Below the pieces are notes generated by a model. The model worked only from the letters and a program-made list of their open reading frames with translations. It was not told the DNA's origin and did no database searches. Below are positions 16,710 to 26,317 of a stretch of 58,651 nt of DNA, in pieces (within the stretch, counting starts at the first letter, position 1; each line of letters starts with the position of its first letter). The translations under genes and the position numbers were made by a program. Source of the stretch: Polyangiaceae bacterium (lineage in GTDB: Bacteria; Myxococcota_A; Polyangia; Polyangiales; Polyangiaceae); NCBI GenBank assembly GCA_025937895.1, contig JAICQL010000021.1, forward strand, positions 1-58,651, written 5' to 3'.

Positions 16710-19016
16710 GTGAGCGCGCCCCGTCACCGCCCGCTCTCACACTTGCAGTCCCTGGCGCACAACCTCGTCGCGCGCCTGCGCTCGGTGCTCGGCCTGGCGC
16801 TGGTCGCGTGCAGCTCGGCAGCGGCCTGCGTCGACGCAGGCGGCATCTCCGCGCTCCGCCCGCGCGAGACCAAGGTGACACTGACATCTCCCTCGCTGGT
16901 GGCCGAGGTAGCACCGAGCGAGGACTGGCGCCGTGCGGCCGCGGGCGACGACTGGGCCAGCCTGGCTCGGGCCATCGATCGGCTGCCTGCGGGCGCGCGC
17001 TCGGCTCCGGGCGTGCGCTACGCGCGAGCCGTGGCGGCAACGCGGCTCGGCGACGGCGCACGCGCGCTGCCGCTGCTGGCGGGTCTGGCCGAGCAGCTAC
17101 CCGCGCTGCGCGCCGAGATCGAGGAGCTGACCGCGAGCTGCCAGCTGGAGCTCGGCCCGTTTGAGGCTGCGGCCGAGTACTACGCGGCGCAGGACGCGCC
17201 GTGGGCCTGGTTGAAGAGCGCGCTCGGCTGGCAGCGCGCGCAGCGCTTGCCGGAGGCGATCCAGCAGGTGGAGCGGGTGCTGGCGGTGCGGAAGCTCGAT
17301 CGCTCCACGCTGGTGCAGGCACACCGGCTGCGCGCGGAGCTGGCAGAGCGCGCCGGGGACGTGGCCGTGGCCCGCCGCGAGTACTACTGGCTGGCCGTGA
17401 AAGAGGCCAGCCCGGGCGCGGACGCAACCTACGAGCGCCTGGCGCGGAGCAAGCTGAGCAAGGCGGAGCGGCTGATGCGCGTGCAGGAGCTGGCGCAGCG
17501 CGGACAGGTCGAGGCAGTGGAGCGCGAGCTGGCTCAGCTGCGGCGCGCGTCCGGGCGTGCGCCAGCGCGCTCGGAGCTGCTGCGCTGGCAGGCGCTGGCT
17601 CGTTACCGCAGCCGCGACTACGCCAAGGCCGCCGCGCTGTTCGATCAGGCTGCGCGCCTGCCCGGGCGCTACCACGTGAGTGATCGCTTCCTGGCCGCAG
17701 AGGCCTGGTCGCGCGCGCGGCGCGCCGGCCCGGCGCGCGCCATCTATCGCGAGATCGCCAGGCGCTACCCGCGCCGCAGCGGCACGGCGGAGAAAGCGGA
17801 CTTCTTGCACGCGCGGCTGTACTACGGGCGCGGGCAGTGGGACGCCGCCGAGCGCGCGTACGGCCAGTACCTGAGCCGCCATCGCCGGGGGCCGGCGCGG
17901 CACGCGGTGGCCGCTCGCTACGAGCGCGCGCTGTCACGGCTGGCGGCGGGCCGCGCCGAGCAGGCCCGGCGCGACTTTGCCGAGCTGCGGCGGAGCCGGA
18001 CGAACCATGCGGCGCCTTCGCTGCTGCGCCACCTGGAGGCGGTGGCCGCGCTGTCCTCGGACAGCGCCACGCTGCAGAGCCAGGGAGTGGCCGAGCTGGA
18101 GGCGATCGTGCAGGACGAGCCGCTGTCATTTGCCGCAATGTCCAGCGCTGCCCGGCTCGCTCGCCTGGGCCGCCACACCAGGCTTGCGGCTGCCCACGCT
18201 CCTCGCAGCGCGCCGCTGGCTGCGGACCCCCTGGAGCTACCGGAGCTACCGGAGAAGCCCAGGCTGCTCGCACAGCTGGGGCTGCTGTCGGCAGCAGAGG
18301 CGGCACTGCACGCGCAGGAGCCCGAGCTGCTACGCCTCTATGCTCCGAACGGCGGTCAGACGCTGTGCCGGCAATATGGCGAGCTGAAGCGAGGCTTTCG
18401 GGGCTATCGGCTGGCGCGCTCGGTGCTGCGCGCGGGCGCGCTGGGCAGCTTGCCCACCTCGTCCAGCCTGTGGGCATGGCAGTGCCTGTATCCGCAGCCG
18501 TTTGCCAGCGTGGTGGCCGATCTGGAGTCGCACTACCAGCTGCCGCCGGGGCTGTTGCACGCGGTGATGCGCCAGGAGAGCCAGTTCCGGCCCGACGCGC
18601 GCTCACACGCCGGCGCGCTCGGCTTGATGCAGCTGATGCCCGCCACGGCACGCCGGGTGGCGGAGGAGCTGGGCCTGCCGCTCGCGCCGGGGCAGCTGCT
18701 GCAACCGGCGCACAACCTGCGGCTCGGTGCGCACTACCTGGACAAGCTGCTCGCGACCTTCGACGAACGAGCCGTGCTGGCGCTGGCCAGCTACAACGCG
18801 GGGCCGCACGCCGTCGAGCGCTGGCTGGAGGGCGCGGGCGGGCTGGACGCGGATCTGTGGGTGGCGCGCATCCCCTATCGGGAGACGCGAAACTACGTGC
18901 AGCACGTGATGGCCAACTGGGCGCGCTACGGCTACCTGGCAAGCGGCGCCGCCCCCGCCTCCGCGCTGGGGCTGCAGCTGCCACGCAAGCTGAAGCTGCC
19001 GCCGGGGCTGTACTAG
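16710..19016 (+). CDS. soluble-lytic-transglycosylase-like lipoprotein with TPR region
   Basis: The GTG 16710 start gives 768 residues with a lipoprotein signal ending LVAC (VLGLALVACSS). The frame is open to 16521, but that adds low-complexity sequence. The middle 500 residues are helical TPR-like repeats, the horseshoe found in Slt70 enzymes. The C-terminal SLT domain has catalytic Glu in MRQESQF, then GALGLMQLMPATA and LASYNAGP, all diagnostic. It would cleave the MurNAc-GlcNAc bond of peptidoglycan to anhydro-muropeptides, anchored by a lipid in the periplasm, in cell-wall recycling or in opening space for envelope machines. The adjacent tetR-SDR pair appears unrelated. Confidence 0.9.
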   Translation: MSAPRHRPLSHLQSLAHNLVARLRSVLGLALVACSSAAACVDAGGISALRPRETKVTLTSPSLVAEVAPSEDWRRAAAGDDWASLARAIDRLPAGARSAPGVRYARAVAATRLGDGARALPLLAGLAEQLPALRAEIEELTASCQLELGPFEAAAEYYAAQDAPWAWLKSALGWQRAQRLPEAIQQVERVLAVRKLDRSTLVQAHRLRAELAERAGDVAVARREYYWLAVKEASPGADATYERLARSKLSKAERLMRVQELAQRGQVEAVERELAQLRRASGRAPARSELLRWQALARYRSRDYAKAAALFDQAARLPGRYHVSDRFLAAEAWSRARRAGPARAIYREIARRYPRRSGTAEKADFLHARLYYGRGQWDAAERAYGQYLSRHRRGPARHAVAARYERALSRLAAGRAEQARRDFAELRRSRTNHAAPSLLRHLEAVAALSSDSATLQSQGVAELEAIVQDEPLSFAAMSSAARLARLGRHTRLAAAHAPRSAPLAADPLELPELPEKPRLLAQLGLLSAAEAALHAQEPELLRLYAPNGGQTLCRQYGELKRGFRGYRLARSVLRAGALGSLPTSSSLWAWQCLYPQPFASVVADLESHYQLPPGLLHAVMRQESQFRPDARSHAGALGLMQLMPATARRVAEELGLPLAPGQLLQPAHNLRLGAHYLDKLLATFDERAVLALASYNAGPHAVERWLEGAGGLDADLWVARIPYRETRNYVQHVMANWARYGYLASGAAPASALGLQLPRKLKLPPGLY

Positions 19017-19040
19017 CGGTCCAGGCCGGGGAGCTTGCGC

Positions 19041-19076
19041 ATGTGACCGGACGGTCATATGACTGGCTGGTCACAT
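19041..19076 (+). promoter_or_regulatory. 36-bp nested palindrome, likely TetR operator
   Basis: Outer arms ATGTGACC (19041-19048) and GGTCACAT (19069-19076) share their centre with an inner perfect palindrome GTCATATGAC (19054-19063); 15 of 18 half-site positions pair. It also contains two 14-bp dyads, TGACCGGACGGTCA (19044-19057) and TGACTGGCTGGTCA (19060-19073), 16 bp apart. The right arm ends inside the tetR start codon (ATG 19075), so bound repressor would block its own gene directly. Confidence 0.8.
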
Positions 19077-19734
19077 GCCGACCAGCACCTTCTTTGCCTT
19101 GCCTGCCGCCCGGCGGGAGCGGCTGGTGCAGGAGGCCATCGTCGAGTTCTCGGAGCGGCCCTTTGCGCAGGCCTCGCTGTCGCAGATCGCGCTGCGCTCG
19201 CGCATCGCCAAGGGCAGCTTCTACCAGTATTTCAGCGACAAGCTGGACCTGTATCGCTGGCTGGTGACGGAGGAGGCGCCGCGCCACAAGCGCGAGTTCC
19301 TGGCGGCGTCCCCGGCAGCGGCGGACTTCTGGGCGGGCTTCGAGACCTCGATCGAGCGCGGCATGGCCTTCTTGGTCGAGCACCCGCGCCTGGCGCGCTT
19401 GCTCGCCGCCACGGCCGATCCGGCGGCGGACGAGGCGGTGCGCGGCCTGCACCAGGCCGTGTGCGAAGCGGGCCTGGAGCAGCTGCGGGCGCAGCTCGAG
19501 CAGGGCATCGCCAGCGGCGCCATCCGCAAGCCCGGGCTGAAGCTGGCGGTAGCCACGCGCCTGGTGGCGGCCATCGTGGGTCCAGGCTTGACCGACGTGA
19601 TCCTCGACGAGCTGGGTGCCGAGCTGCACGAGGTGCTCGGCTCGGATGCGCTGCGCAAGCGGCTGAACGGCGCTCGCCGGCGTCGGCTGGCGCGGCAGGC
19701 GGTGTCGCTGATCCAGAGCGGGCTCGGCGCCTGA
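19075..19734 (+). CDS. TetR/AcrR family transcriptional regulator
   Basis: A 219-residue regulator. The N-terminal helix-turn-helix is canonical (LSQIALRSRIAKGSFYQYFSD, about residues 35-55; YQYF is the recognition-helix signature). The C-terminal ligand-binding region is all-helical and of ordinary length. The start codon is embedded in the end of a nested palindrome that is the probable autoregulatory operator. The SDR gene follows after 27 bp and is likely co-transcribed, so an SDR substrate or related lipid or aldehyde could be the inducer. The ligand is not predictable from sequence. Confidence 0.93.
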   Translation: MPTSTFFALPAARRERLVQEAIVEFSERPFAQASLSQIALRSRIAKGSFYQYFSDKLDLYRWLVTEEAPRHKREFLAASPAAADFWAGFETSIERGMAFLVEHPRLARLLAATADPAADEAVRGLHQAVCEAGLEQLRAQLEQGIASGAIRKPGLKLAVATRLVAAIVGPGLTDVILDELGAELHEVLGSDALRKRLNGARRRRLARQAVSLIQSGLGA

Positions 19735-19761
19735 GCCCGCGGCATGAGAAGGAGATGACGA

Positions 19762-20529
19762 GTGCCGATTCAATACGACTATTCCGGCAAAGTGGCCTTT
19801 CTCACCGGCGGAGCGTCGGGCATCGGCCTGTGCACTGCCCTGGCCTTCGCGCGGGCAGGCGCTGCCGTGGCGATCGCCTCGCGTAACCCGGCGGCCGGGG
19901 CAGCGGCCCTGGCCGAGCTGGAGCGCACCGGCGCCCGCGCGCTGTACGTGCCCGCGGACGTGCGCGACGAGCGCTTGCTCGCCGCTGCCGTGCAACGAAC
20001 GGTGGAACACTTCGGCCGGCTCGACGCCGCCGTCAACGCCGCGGGCGTGGGCGGTGACATGACGCCGCTGGAGCAGGCGGACCAGAGCGTGTGGGATGAC
20101 GTGATGGCCACCAACGCGCGCGGCGTGTGGCTGGCGATGCGGCACGAGATCCCGGCGATGCTGGCGAGCGGCGGCGGGAGCATCGTCAATATCAGCTCGA
20201 TCTACGGCGCGGCGGGCCGCGCCGCGCACCACGCCTACGTGGCCTCGAAGCACGCCGTGCTGGGGCTCACTCGCTCAGTGGCGCTGGAATATGCCACGCG
20301 CGGCGTGCGGGTGAACGCGCTGTGCGCCGGCGTCACCGCTACCTCCGGCATGCGCGCCGCGCGCGCAGCGGTGCCGGCGCTGGTGGATGCGCTGATCGCC
20401 GAGCACCCGATGCACAGGATGGCCAGCGAAGCAGAGATCGCCGCCGCCGCGCTCTGGTTGTGCTCCGAGGCGGCGAGCTATGTGACGGGAGCTCCGCTGG
20501 CCGTGGACGGCGGCTTTCTCGCGGGCTGA
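19762..20529 (+). CDS. SDR family NAD(P)-dependent oxidoreductase
   Basis: A classical short-chain dehydrogenase of 255 residues. It has the cofactor motif TGGASGIG (15-22), NAAG, the active-site Ser in NISSIYG, the catalytic YVASK and a C-terminal AVDGGFLAG of the FabG-like type. GTG 19762 is preceded by AGGAG at good spacing. The reaction would be reversible NAD(P)H-dependent reduction of a ketone or oxidation of an alcohol in the cytoplasm. It lies 27 bp after tetR and probably belongs to that operon. After the TGA the same frame reads CPRCGKQWTSC before a TAA at 20586..20588; see findings. Confidence 0.93.
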   Translation: MPIQYDYSGKVAFLTGGASGIGLCTALAFARAGAAVAIASRNPAAGAAALAELERTGARALYVPADVRDERLLAAAVQRTVEHFGRLDAAVNAAGVGGDMTPLEQADQSVWDDVMATNARGVWLAMRHEIPAMLASGGGSIVNISSIYGAAGRAAHHAYVASKHAVLGLTRSVALEYATRGVRVNALCAGVTATSGMRAARAAVPALVDALIAEHPMHRMASEAEIAAAALWLCSEAASYVTGAPLAVDGGFLAG

Positions 20530-20640
20530 GCCGGCGCGCCGTCCACCTGCCCGCGCTGCGGAAAGCAGTGGACCTCCTGCGAGCTGTAATCGCACCATGC
20601 CGCTCCGCCGGCCCTCACCTGGCCGGGACGAGGAGAAGCG

Positions 20641-22053
20641 ATGTCGCTGGTGCTGGTGCTGGTGTTGGCGTACGTGGGGCTGCAGCTGCTGCTGGGTCTA
20701 TGGCTGTCGCGGCGGGTCAGCTCGCAGGCGGACTACCTGCTCGGCGGGCGCAGCCTGGGGCTCGGCTTGTGCACGGCCTCGATGTTTGCGACCTGGTTCG
20801 GAGCCGAGACGTGCGTCGGCGCCGCCGGTGAGGTGTACGAGCACGGGCTGGCCGCGGTCTCGGCGGATCCGTTCGGCTACGGCGTGTGCCTGCTGCTGTT
20901 TGGCCTGTTCGTCGCGGCGGAGCTGCGCCGGCGCGGCTACACGACCATCGCCGATCTGTTCGGCGCGCGCTTCTCTCCCCTCACGGAGCGGGTCGTGGCG
21001 CTGTTGATGCTGCCGGGCTCGGTGCTGTGGGCCGCGGCCCAGATCCGCGCGTTCGGACAGGTGTTTGCGGCAGCGTCCCCGGGCCTCGCCCCCGAGCTGG
21101 GCATCGCGCTGGCCGCGGGCATCACCATCGCTTACACGGCCAGCGGCGGCTTGCTGGCGGACGTGTACACCGATCTGCTGCAAGGCCTCGTGCTGGCGGC
21201 GACCTTGCTGGTGCTGGCAGCGCTGCTGCTGCTGAAGCTGGAGGGCGGTGCCTGGTCGGGGCTGCTGTCCGCTGGCGCAGCCAGCACTGGCGAGGCGCCG
21301 GCAGCGCTGCCCACCCTCAACGCCTGGGCCGTGCCCATCGCCGGTTCCATCTTCACGCAGGAGATCATCTCGCGCGCGCTGGCGGCGCGCACGCCGCTCG
21401 TGGCCCGGCGCTCCGCGCTCGTGGCGGGCGGCGTGTACCTGTCGCTCGGGCTGCTGCCGGTTGCCCTCGGGCTGTTCGCCCGCCAGCTGGTGCCTGGCCT
21501 CTCGGAGAGCGAGCAGGTGCTGCCGATCCTGTCTCGCCAGCTGCTCGGCGAGGTGGGCTTCGTGATCCTGGCGGGAGCGCTGATCTCCGCCATCCTGTCC
21601 ACCGTGGACAGCGCGCTCTTGGCCTGCGGCGCGCTGATTGTCCAGAACCTGGCCGGCGAGCGCGCACAGCGCCTGTCGGACGCGGGCCGCCTGCGGCTGA
21701 CCCGCGCGGCGGTGGTGCTGCTGGGCGGCGCGTCCTTCGTCATGGCCAGCACGGGGCTGAGCGTGCACTCGCTGGTGAGCGAGTCGTCCGCGTTCGCGAG
21801 CGCGGGCTTGTGCGTGGCGGGCCTGCTGGGGCTGTTCACCCGCTTCGGCGGCGCGCGCGCGGCGCTGCTCTCGCTGGGCGCTGGCGGGGTGACGTACGTG
21901 TACTCCACCTTCGTGCTGGAGAGTGAGCTCGCGTACCTGCTCTCGCTGGGCGGCGCGCTCGCGGGCTACGCGCTCGGCGCCCTGGGTGCAGCGCGGGTGG
22001 CTCCGCTGCAGCCGCGGGCCCTGACTGAGATCGTCGAGGCGCGCGAGGGCTGA
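20641..22053 (+). CDS. sodium:solute symporter (SSS family)
   Basis: A 470-residue polytopic membrane protein with about 13 hydrophobic helices in the order expected for the SSS/PutP-PanF family. Typical features are the DYLLGGRSLGLGL motif after helix 1, ATWFGAETCVGAAGEVYEHG in helix 2, GYTTIADLFGARFS, and SAILSTVDSALLACG in helix 8. It would import a small solute (amino acid, sugar or organic acid) with Na+. The substrate cannot be named. A strong GAGGAGAAG ribosome site precedes ATG 20641. It may be the last gene of the tetR-SDR group (112-bp gap) and is convergent with the lipoprotein gene at 22064. Confidence 0.93.
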   Translation: MSLVLVLVLAYVGLQLLLGLWLSRRVSSQADYLLGGRSLGLGLCTASMFATWFGAETCVGAAGEVYEHGLAAVSADPFGYGVCLLLFGLFVAAELRRRGYTTIADLFGARFSPLTERVVALLMLPGSVLWAAAQIRAFGQVFAAASPGLAPELGIALAAGITIAYTASGGLLADVYTDLLQGLVLAATLLVLAALLLLKLEGGAWSGLLSAGAASTGEAPAALPTLNAWAVPIAGSIFTQEIISRALAARTPLVARRSALVAGGVYLSLGLLPVALGLFARQLVPGLSESEQVLPILSRQLLGEVGFVILAGALISAILSTVDSALLACGALIVQNLAGERAQRLSDAGRLRLTRAAVVLLGGASFVMASTGLSVHSLVSESSAFASAGLCVAGLLGLFTRFGGARAALLSLGAGGVTYVYSTFVLESELAYLLSLGGALAGYALGALGAARVAPLQPRALTEIVEAREG

Positions 22054-22063
22054 GCCCCTGCGC

Positions 22064-22936
22064 TCAGCGCACTGCGTGCGAGAGCTGCAGGCGCGAGGGC
22101 TCGATCGAGGGTCGCGGCGGCGCCTCGCCGTAGAAGCGCAGGTCGTCGATCCACACGTCGTACTTACGCCCGGGGTCCATCACCAGAAAGGTGACGCCCA
22201 GCAGCTGCCCGCTCTCCACCCGCAGCGGCCGCGGCCAGCCCCAGCCCGGCATCTGCTGGAAGCGCTCGAACGGCAGCTCGTAGCTCTGCCACTCGGGACC
22301 CAGATCGAGATCCAGGCCGAAGTGGTTGTAGCACTCCGCGCACGAGCCACCGGCGGGATCGGTGTTCGTGTCTGGCAGCAGCACCCGCACGCGGGTGGCC
22401 GTGCCCGCGCGATGGCGCGCAACGAACGCGATGCCGCGGTAGCGCGAGGCGTCGTACGCTGCACGCGGCGCCGTGAGATCCAGCCCGAGCCCGGCAAACA
22501 CCTCGGGGCCCGGCACCAGCTGGCCGCTGAAGTTGAGCGCACATTGCGAGCCGTGCGCGCCGCCGGCGCTGGCACGAAACTGCCCGCCCTTCAGGACCGG
22601 GTGCGGGTTGATGTGGGAGCCGTCTTCATCGACGAAGGTGTAGAGATAGCCCCCGCGGCCCTGCTGCAGGATGATGCGCGAGTCGCCGTTCTCGGCGTCG
22701 TCTATCAGCGCTGGATCGGGCGTGCCGAGCGGCGCCTTGCTCCAGCAGCCCTGCTGCTCATGCTGCGGGCCCGGCGAGGCTTGCCGCAGGCAGCCGGCAT
22801 TGCCGAGCAGCGCGAGGGCGGTGACGCCGAGCGCTGCACGGAGCTGGGCGCCGTGGAGCCGCGGGAGACCCGTGGCCACCGCAGCTACGGGCGGCACGTG
22901 ACGGACCGCCGCGGCGGCTGCTCGGTTCGCCGTCAT
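22064..22936 (-). CDS. putative secreted lipoprotein with CBM-like β-sandwich domain
   Basis: ATG 22936 gives 290 residues with an N-terminal hydrophobic signal (RAALGVTALALLGNAGC), a non-canonical lipobox. The mature part reads ALIDDAENGDSRI near its N-terminus and ends GVTFLVMDPGRKYDVWIDDL. This layout is typical of carbohydrate-binding-module-11/CIA30-like jelly-roll domains in surface proteins of Polyangia. A CAECYNHFG segment may add a disulfide. No catalytic motif is seen. The frame is open to 23041, but the extra residues are low complexity. It is convergent with the symporter, 10 bp away. Carbohydrate binding is inferred. Confidence 0.75.
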   Translation of the reverse strand: MTANRAAAAAVRHVPPVAAVATGLPRLHGAQLRAALGVTALALLGNAGCLRQASPGPQHEQQGCWSKAPLGTPDPALIDDAENGDSRIILQQGRGGYLYTFVDEDGSHINPHPVLKGGQFRASAGGAHGSQCALNFSGQLVPGPEVFAGLGLDLTAPRAAYDASRYRGIAFVARHRAGTATRVRVLLPDTNTDPAGGSCAECYNHFGLDLDLGPEWQSYELPFERFQQMPGWGWPRPLRVESGQLLGVTFLVMDPGRKYDVWIDDLRFYGEAPPRPSIEPSRLQLSHAVR

Positions 22937-23058
22937 TCCACTGCTGTTTTGGCACGGATCGACGCGGGCAGCCAATCCGGCGGCCGCGCGCGACGCGCAC
23001 GTATCGTTCCGGCACCCTCTCGGGCGCCGCCGCTGTTGCACGGTGAGCCGCCGCCAGC

Positions 23059-26000
23059 CTACTGAGCGGGCGAGCTGGAGGATGCGCGCGGCACCTGGCT
23101 CGTGCGCGAGCGCCAGCGCTGCAGCCAGGGCTGGCGCAATGCCAGCTGCTTCAGGTCGTCGAACAGCGAATACACGACCGGGGTGAGGATGAGGGTCAGC
23201 GCCAGACTCGCCGTCTGGCCGCCGATCACCACCACGGCGATCGTGCGCCGCTCCTCCGCGCCGGGGCCGCTGCCCACCCAGAGCGGGATCATGCCTGCCA
23301 CCAGCGCCAGGGTGGTCATCAAGATCGGCCGCAGGCGATCGCGATTGGCGCGCAGGATGGCCTCTGCCCGCGGCACCCCCAGGGCGCGCAGGTGGTTCAT
23401 GTGGTCCACCTGCAAGATGGAGTTCTTCTTCACCACGCCGAACAGCACCAGGAGCCCCAGCGCCGAATACAGGTTCAGGGTGTTACCGGTGGCCCACAAG
23501 CTCAGCAGCGCAAAGGGGACTGCGAGCGGCAGCGCCACCAGGATGGTGAGCGGGTGGATCAGGCTCTCGAACTGCGCTGCCAGGATCATGTACATGAGCA
23601 GGATGCTGAGCGCGAAGGCGGCGATGAACTCGCGGTAGGTAACCTCCAGCTCGGCGCCGCGCCCGCGCACGCTGCTCGTGTATTCGGGCGGCAGGTTCAT
23701 GTCGGCGATGGCGCCCTGCAGCGCCTCGAGCCGGTCTGCCAGCGCATAGCCGGGCGCCACGCCCGCGCGCACGTTGGCCACCCGCTGACGATCCAGGCGA
23801 TCGATGCGCGAGGCGGTGTTGGCCTCGTCGATGCGCACCACGCTGCTGAGCGGGATGAGGTTGAGCGGCAGGCCCTCGTTGCCGGGAGCCGCGGCGCTGC
23901 GCTCGGCGCTGGCGCTGCGCGCCGAGCGCGGCACCAGCAATCGCTCGATGGCGTCGACACGGTCGCGATACGGCTGCTCCAGCCGCAGCTGCACCTCGTA
24001 CGCCTCGTTCGTGGCGGGGTCGAAGAAGCGCGAGAGCCGCTCGTCTCCGCCCACCATTAGCCGCAAGCTGGTGGCGATGTCCTCCACCCTCACGCCCAGG
24101 TCCGCGGCGCGCTCGCGATCGACGTGGGCCCGCAGCTCGGAACGATCCAGCTTGAGCGTGGTATCTGCGTCCACGATGCCGCCCAGGTGCTCGGAGCGCT
24201 CGACCAGCTCCTTGGTGTAGCGCTCGAGTGCGTTCAGATCCGGGCCCTGGATGGCCAGATCGATCTCGAAGTTACCGCCGCCGATGTTGAACGACGGATA
24301 GTTGCGCACGCTGCAGCGCAGGTCCGGATACTTGCGCAGCTTGCGCCGTACCTCCGTCATCACGTCGCGCTGGCTGTAGTTGTTCTGAAACGCCCGCCAG
24401 GGCTGGCCGGCGGCCAGCTCCCGCAGCAGGCGGGTGACGGAGAAGATGCGCTCCTCGTGCGGGACCAGCTGGATCTGGATGCTGCCCTGGGCGACACCGC
24501 CCGAGAAGCCGCCGCCGGCGTCCACCAGCACGTGCTGCACGCCGCGCACGCTGCGCACGTCCTCCTCCAGCTGGCGCATCACCTGATCCATGGCTGCCAG
24601 GCTGGAGTTCAGCGGCGCGCTGACCCGCACCTCGAACTCGGCCTCGTCCACGTCCGACGGGATGTACTCCGTCTTGACCAGCCCGAACACCGGGATGGCG
24701 GACAGCACGACCAGCACCCCCAGCAGGCTGACCACCAGCCGGCGCCGCAGCGCCCAGGCCAGTGCAGCCCCGTAGGCGCGATCGATCCAGGCGTAGAAGC
24801 CGCCGCGCGACGCCGCCTGCTCGGCCTGCGAGTGCGCGCCGCCATGCAGCAGCCGCGCGCTCATCATGGGCGTGAGGGTGAAGGAGACCAGCAAGCTGAC
24901 CATCACCGCCACAGCCGCCGTCAGCCCGAACTGAAACAGGAAGCGGCCGGAGATGCTGGACATGAACGAGACCGGCACGAAGATCACGACCAGCGAGAGC
25001 GTGGTCGCGAGCACGGCCAGCCCGATCTCGCGCGTGGCCTCACGCGCTGCATCGAACGGCGAGAGCTGCTTCTCCTCCACGAAGCGGAAGATGTTCTCCA
25101 GCACCACGATGGCGTCGTCGATGACGATGCCCACCATCAGCACCAGCGCCAGCATGGTCACGCTGTTGAGGGTGAAGCCCAGCCACCACATCATGCCGAA
25201 GGTGGCGATGACCGAGGCGGGGATGGCGATGCCGGCGATCACCGTGGTGCGCCAGGAGCGCATGAAGGCCAGCACCACCAGGCAGGCCAGCACGCTGCCC
25301 ATGACCAGGTGCAGGTTGATCTCGTGCAGGGCCGCGTAGATGTAGTCCGACTGATCGCGCACCACCTCCAGCCGCACGTCGGGCGGCAAGAGCTTGCGCA
25401 CCCGCTCCAGGTTGGCCTTGGCGCCTTCGATCACCGCCACGGTGTTGGAGCCCGACTGGCGCACCAGATCGAGCACGACGGCGGGTATGCCGTCGTAGCG
25501 AGCGAGCGAGCGCTGCTCGAAGGCGCCGTCCTCCACCCGGGCCACGTCGCGCAGCCGCACTGGCTGGCCCTGGATGCGCGAGACCAGCACCTCCTCGAAG
25601 GCCTTGGCCGTCTCGAAGCGGCCCAGGGTGCGCAAGGTGCGCTCGCCCTGCTCGCGCGTGACGTTACCGGCAGGGATGCTGGCGTTCTCCGACTGGATGG
25701 CGTCGCGCACGGCGGTGATGGGGATGCCGTACGCCGCCAGCCGATCGGCGTCGGCCCAGATCTTGACCGCGCGGTTCTGACCGCCGATCAGCCGCACCTC
25801 GCCCACCCCGGCCGAGCGCTCCAGCTGCACCTTCACCAGCTTGTCGGCGATCTCCGTCAGCTCCCGCACGCTGCGATCCGCCGAGAGCACCAGGCGCAGC
25901 ACGGGCGTGGCGTCGTTGTCTTGCTTGTTGATGATGGGCGGATCGGTGCCCGGCGGCAGATTGCGCAGCACGGTCTGCACCCGCGCGCGCACGTCCGCGG

Positions 26001-26316
26001 CGGCGTCATCGACATCACGATCCAGCTCGAAGGTGGCCATCACGAAGGACTGGCCGCTGGAGGTGATGGAGCGCAGCTCGCGGATGCCCTCGACCGTGTT
26101 GACGGCGCGCTCGATCTGCTCGGTGACCTCGGTCTCGACGTCTTCTGGCGCGCCGCCGGGCAGCGCGGTGCGCACGGTGACGATGGGCAGATCCACGGAG
26201 GGGAAGCGATCGACCCCCAGCGCCGAGCGGGCGGCGCCACCCACCACCACCAGCGCCAGGATCAACATGGCCGCAAAGATGGGCCGGCGGATACAGATCT
26301 CGGCTAGCTTTTGCAT
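23059..26316 (-). CDS. RND-family efflux transporter, inner membrane pump
   Basis: An AcrB/MexB/MdtB-type proton-driven pump of 1085 residues. The N-terminus MQKLAEICIRRPIFAAMLI is family-typical. The helix-4 proton-relay motif GIVIDDAIVVLENI carries the paired Asp residues. There are two porter domains and twelve predicted transmembrane helices in the classical duplicated arrangement. It would extrude hydrophobic or amphiphilic compounds from the inner membrane or periplasm through an outer membrane channel, which is not encoded nearby. Its ATG is one base from the stop of the upstream adaptor gene, so the two form an operon. Confidence 0.96.
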   Translation of the reverse strand: MQKLAEICIRRPIFAAMLILALVVVGGAARSALGVDRFPSVDLPIVTVRTALPGGAPEDVETEVTEQIERAVNTVEGIRELRSITSSGQSFVMATFELDRDVDDAAADVRARVQTVLRNLPPGTDPPIINKQDNDATPVLRLVLSADRSVRELTEIADKLVKVQLERSAGVGEVRLIGGQNRAVKIWADADRLAAYGIPITAVRDAIQSENASIPAGNVTREQGERTLRTLGRFETAKAFEEVLVSRIQGQPVRLRDVARVEDGAFEQRSLARYDGIPAVVLDLVRQSGSNTVAVIEGAKANLERVRKLLPPDVRLEVVRDQSDYIYAALHEINLHLVMGSVLACLVVLAFMRSWRTTVIAGIAIPASVIATFGMMWWLGFTLNSVTMLALVLMVGIVIDDAIVVLENIFRFVEEKQLSPFDAAREATREIGLAVLATTLSLVVIFVPVSFMSSISGRFLFQFGLTAAVAVMVSLLVSFTLTPMMSARLLHGGAHSQAEQAASRGGFYAWIDRAYGAALAWALRRRLVVSLLGVLVVLSAIPVFGLVKTEYIPSDVDEAEFEVRVSAPLNSSLAAMDQVMRQLEEDVRSVRGVQHVLVDAGGGFSGGVAQGSIQIQLVPHEERIFSVTRLLRELAAGQPWRAFQNNYSQRDVMTEVRRKLRKYPDLRCSVRNYPSFNIGGGNFEIDLAIQGPDLNALERYTKELVERSEHLGGIVDADTTLKLDRSELRAHVDRERAADLGVRVEDIATSLRLMVGGDERLSRFFDPATNEAYEVQLRLEQPYRDRVDAIERLLVPRSARSASAERSAAAPGNEGLPLNLIPLSSVVRIDEANTASRIDRLDRQRVANVRAGVAPGYALADRLEALQGAIADMNLPPEYTSSVRGRGAELEVTYREFIAAFALSILLMYMILAAQFESLIHPLTILVALPLAVPFALLSLWATGNTLNLYSALGLLVLFGVVKKNSILQVDHMNHLRALGVPRAEAILRANRDRLRPILMTTLALVAGMIPLWVGSGPGAEERRTIAVVVIGGQTASLALTLILTPVVYSLFDDLKQLALRQPWLQRWRSRTSQVPRASSSSPAQ

Positions 26317-26317
26317 G

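Noticed and set aside
16630..20253. 1207-codon minus-strand frame across the transglycosylase, tetR and SDR genes
   Set aside because: It spans three well-supported plus-strand genes and has Arg/Pro/Ala low-complexity sequence without domains.
24124..26307. 727-codon plus-strand frame antisense to the RND pump
   Set aside because: His/Gln/Arg/Asp-rich composition typical of an antisense shadow in high-GC DNA; the minus-strand RND frame is conserved throughout.
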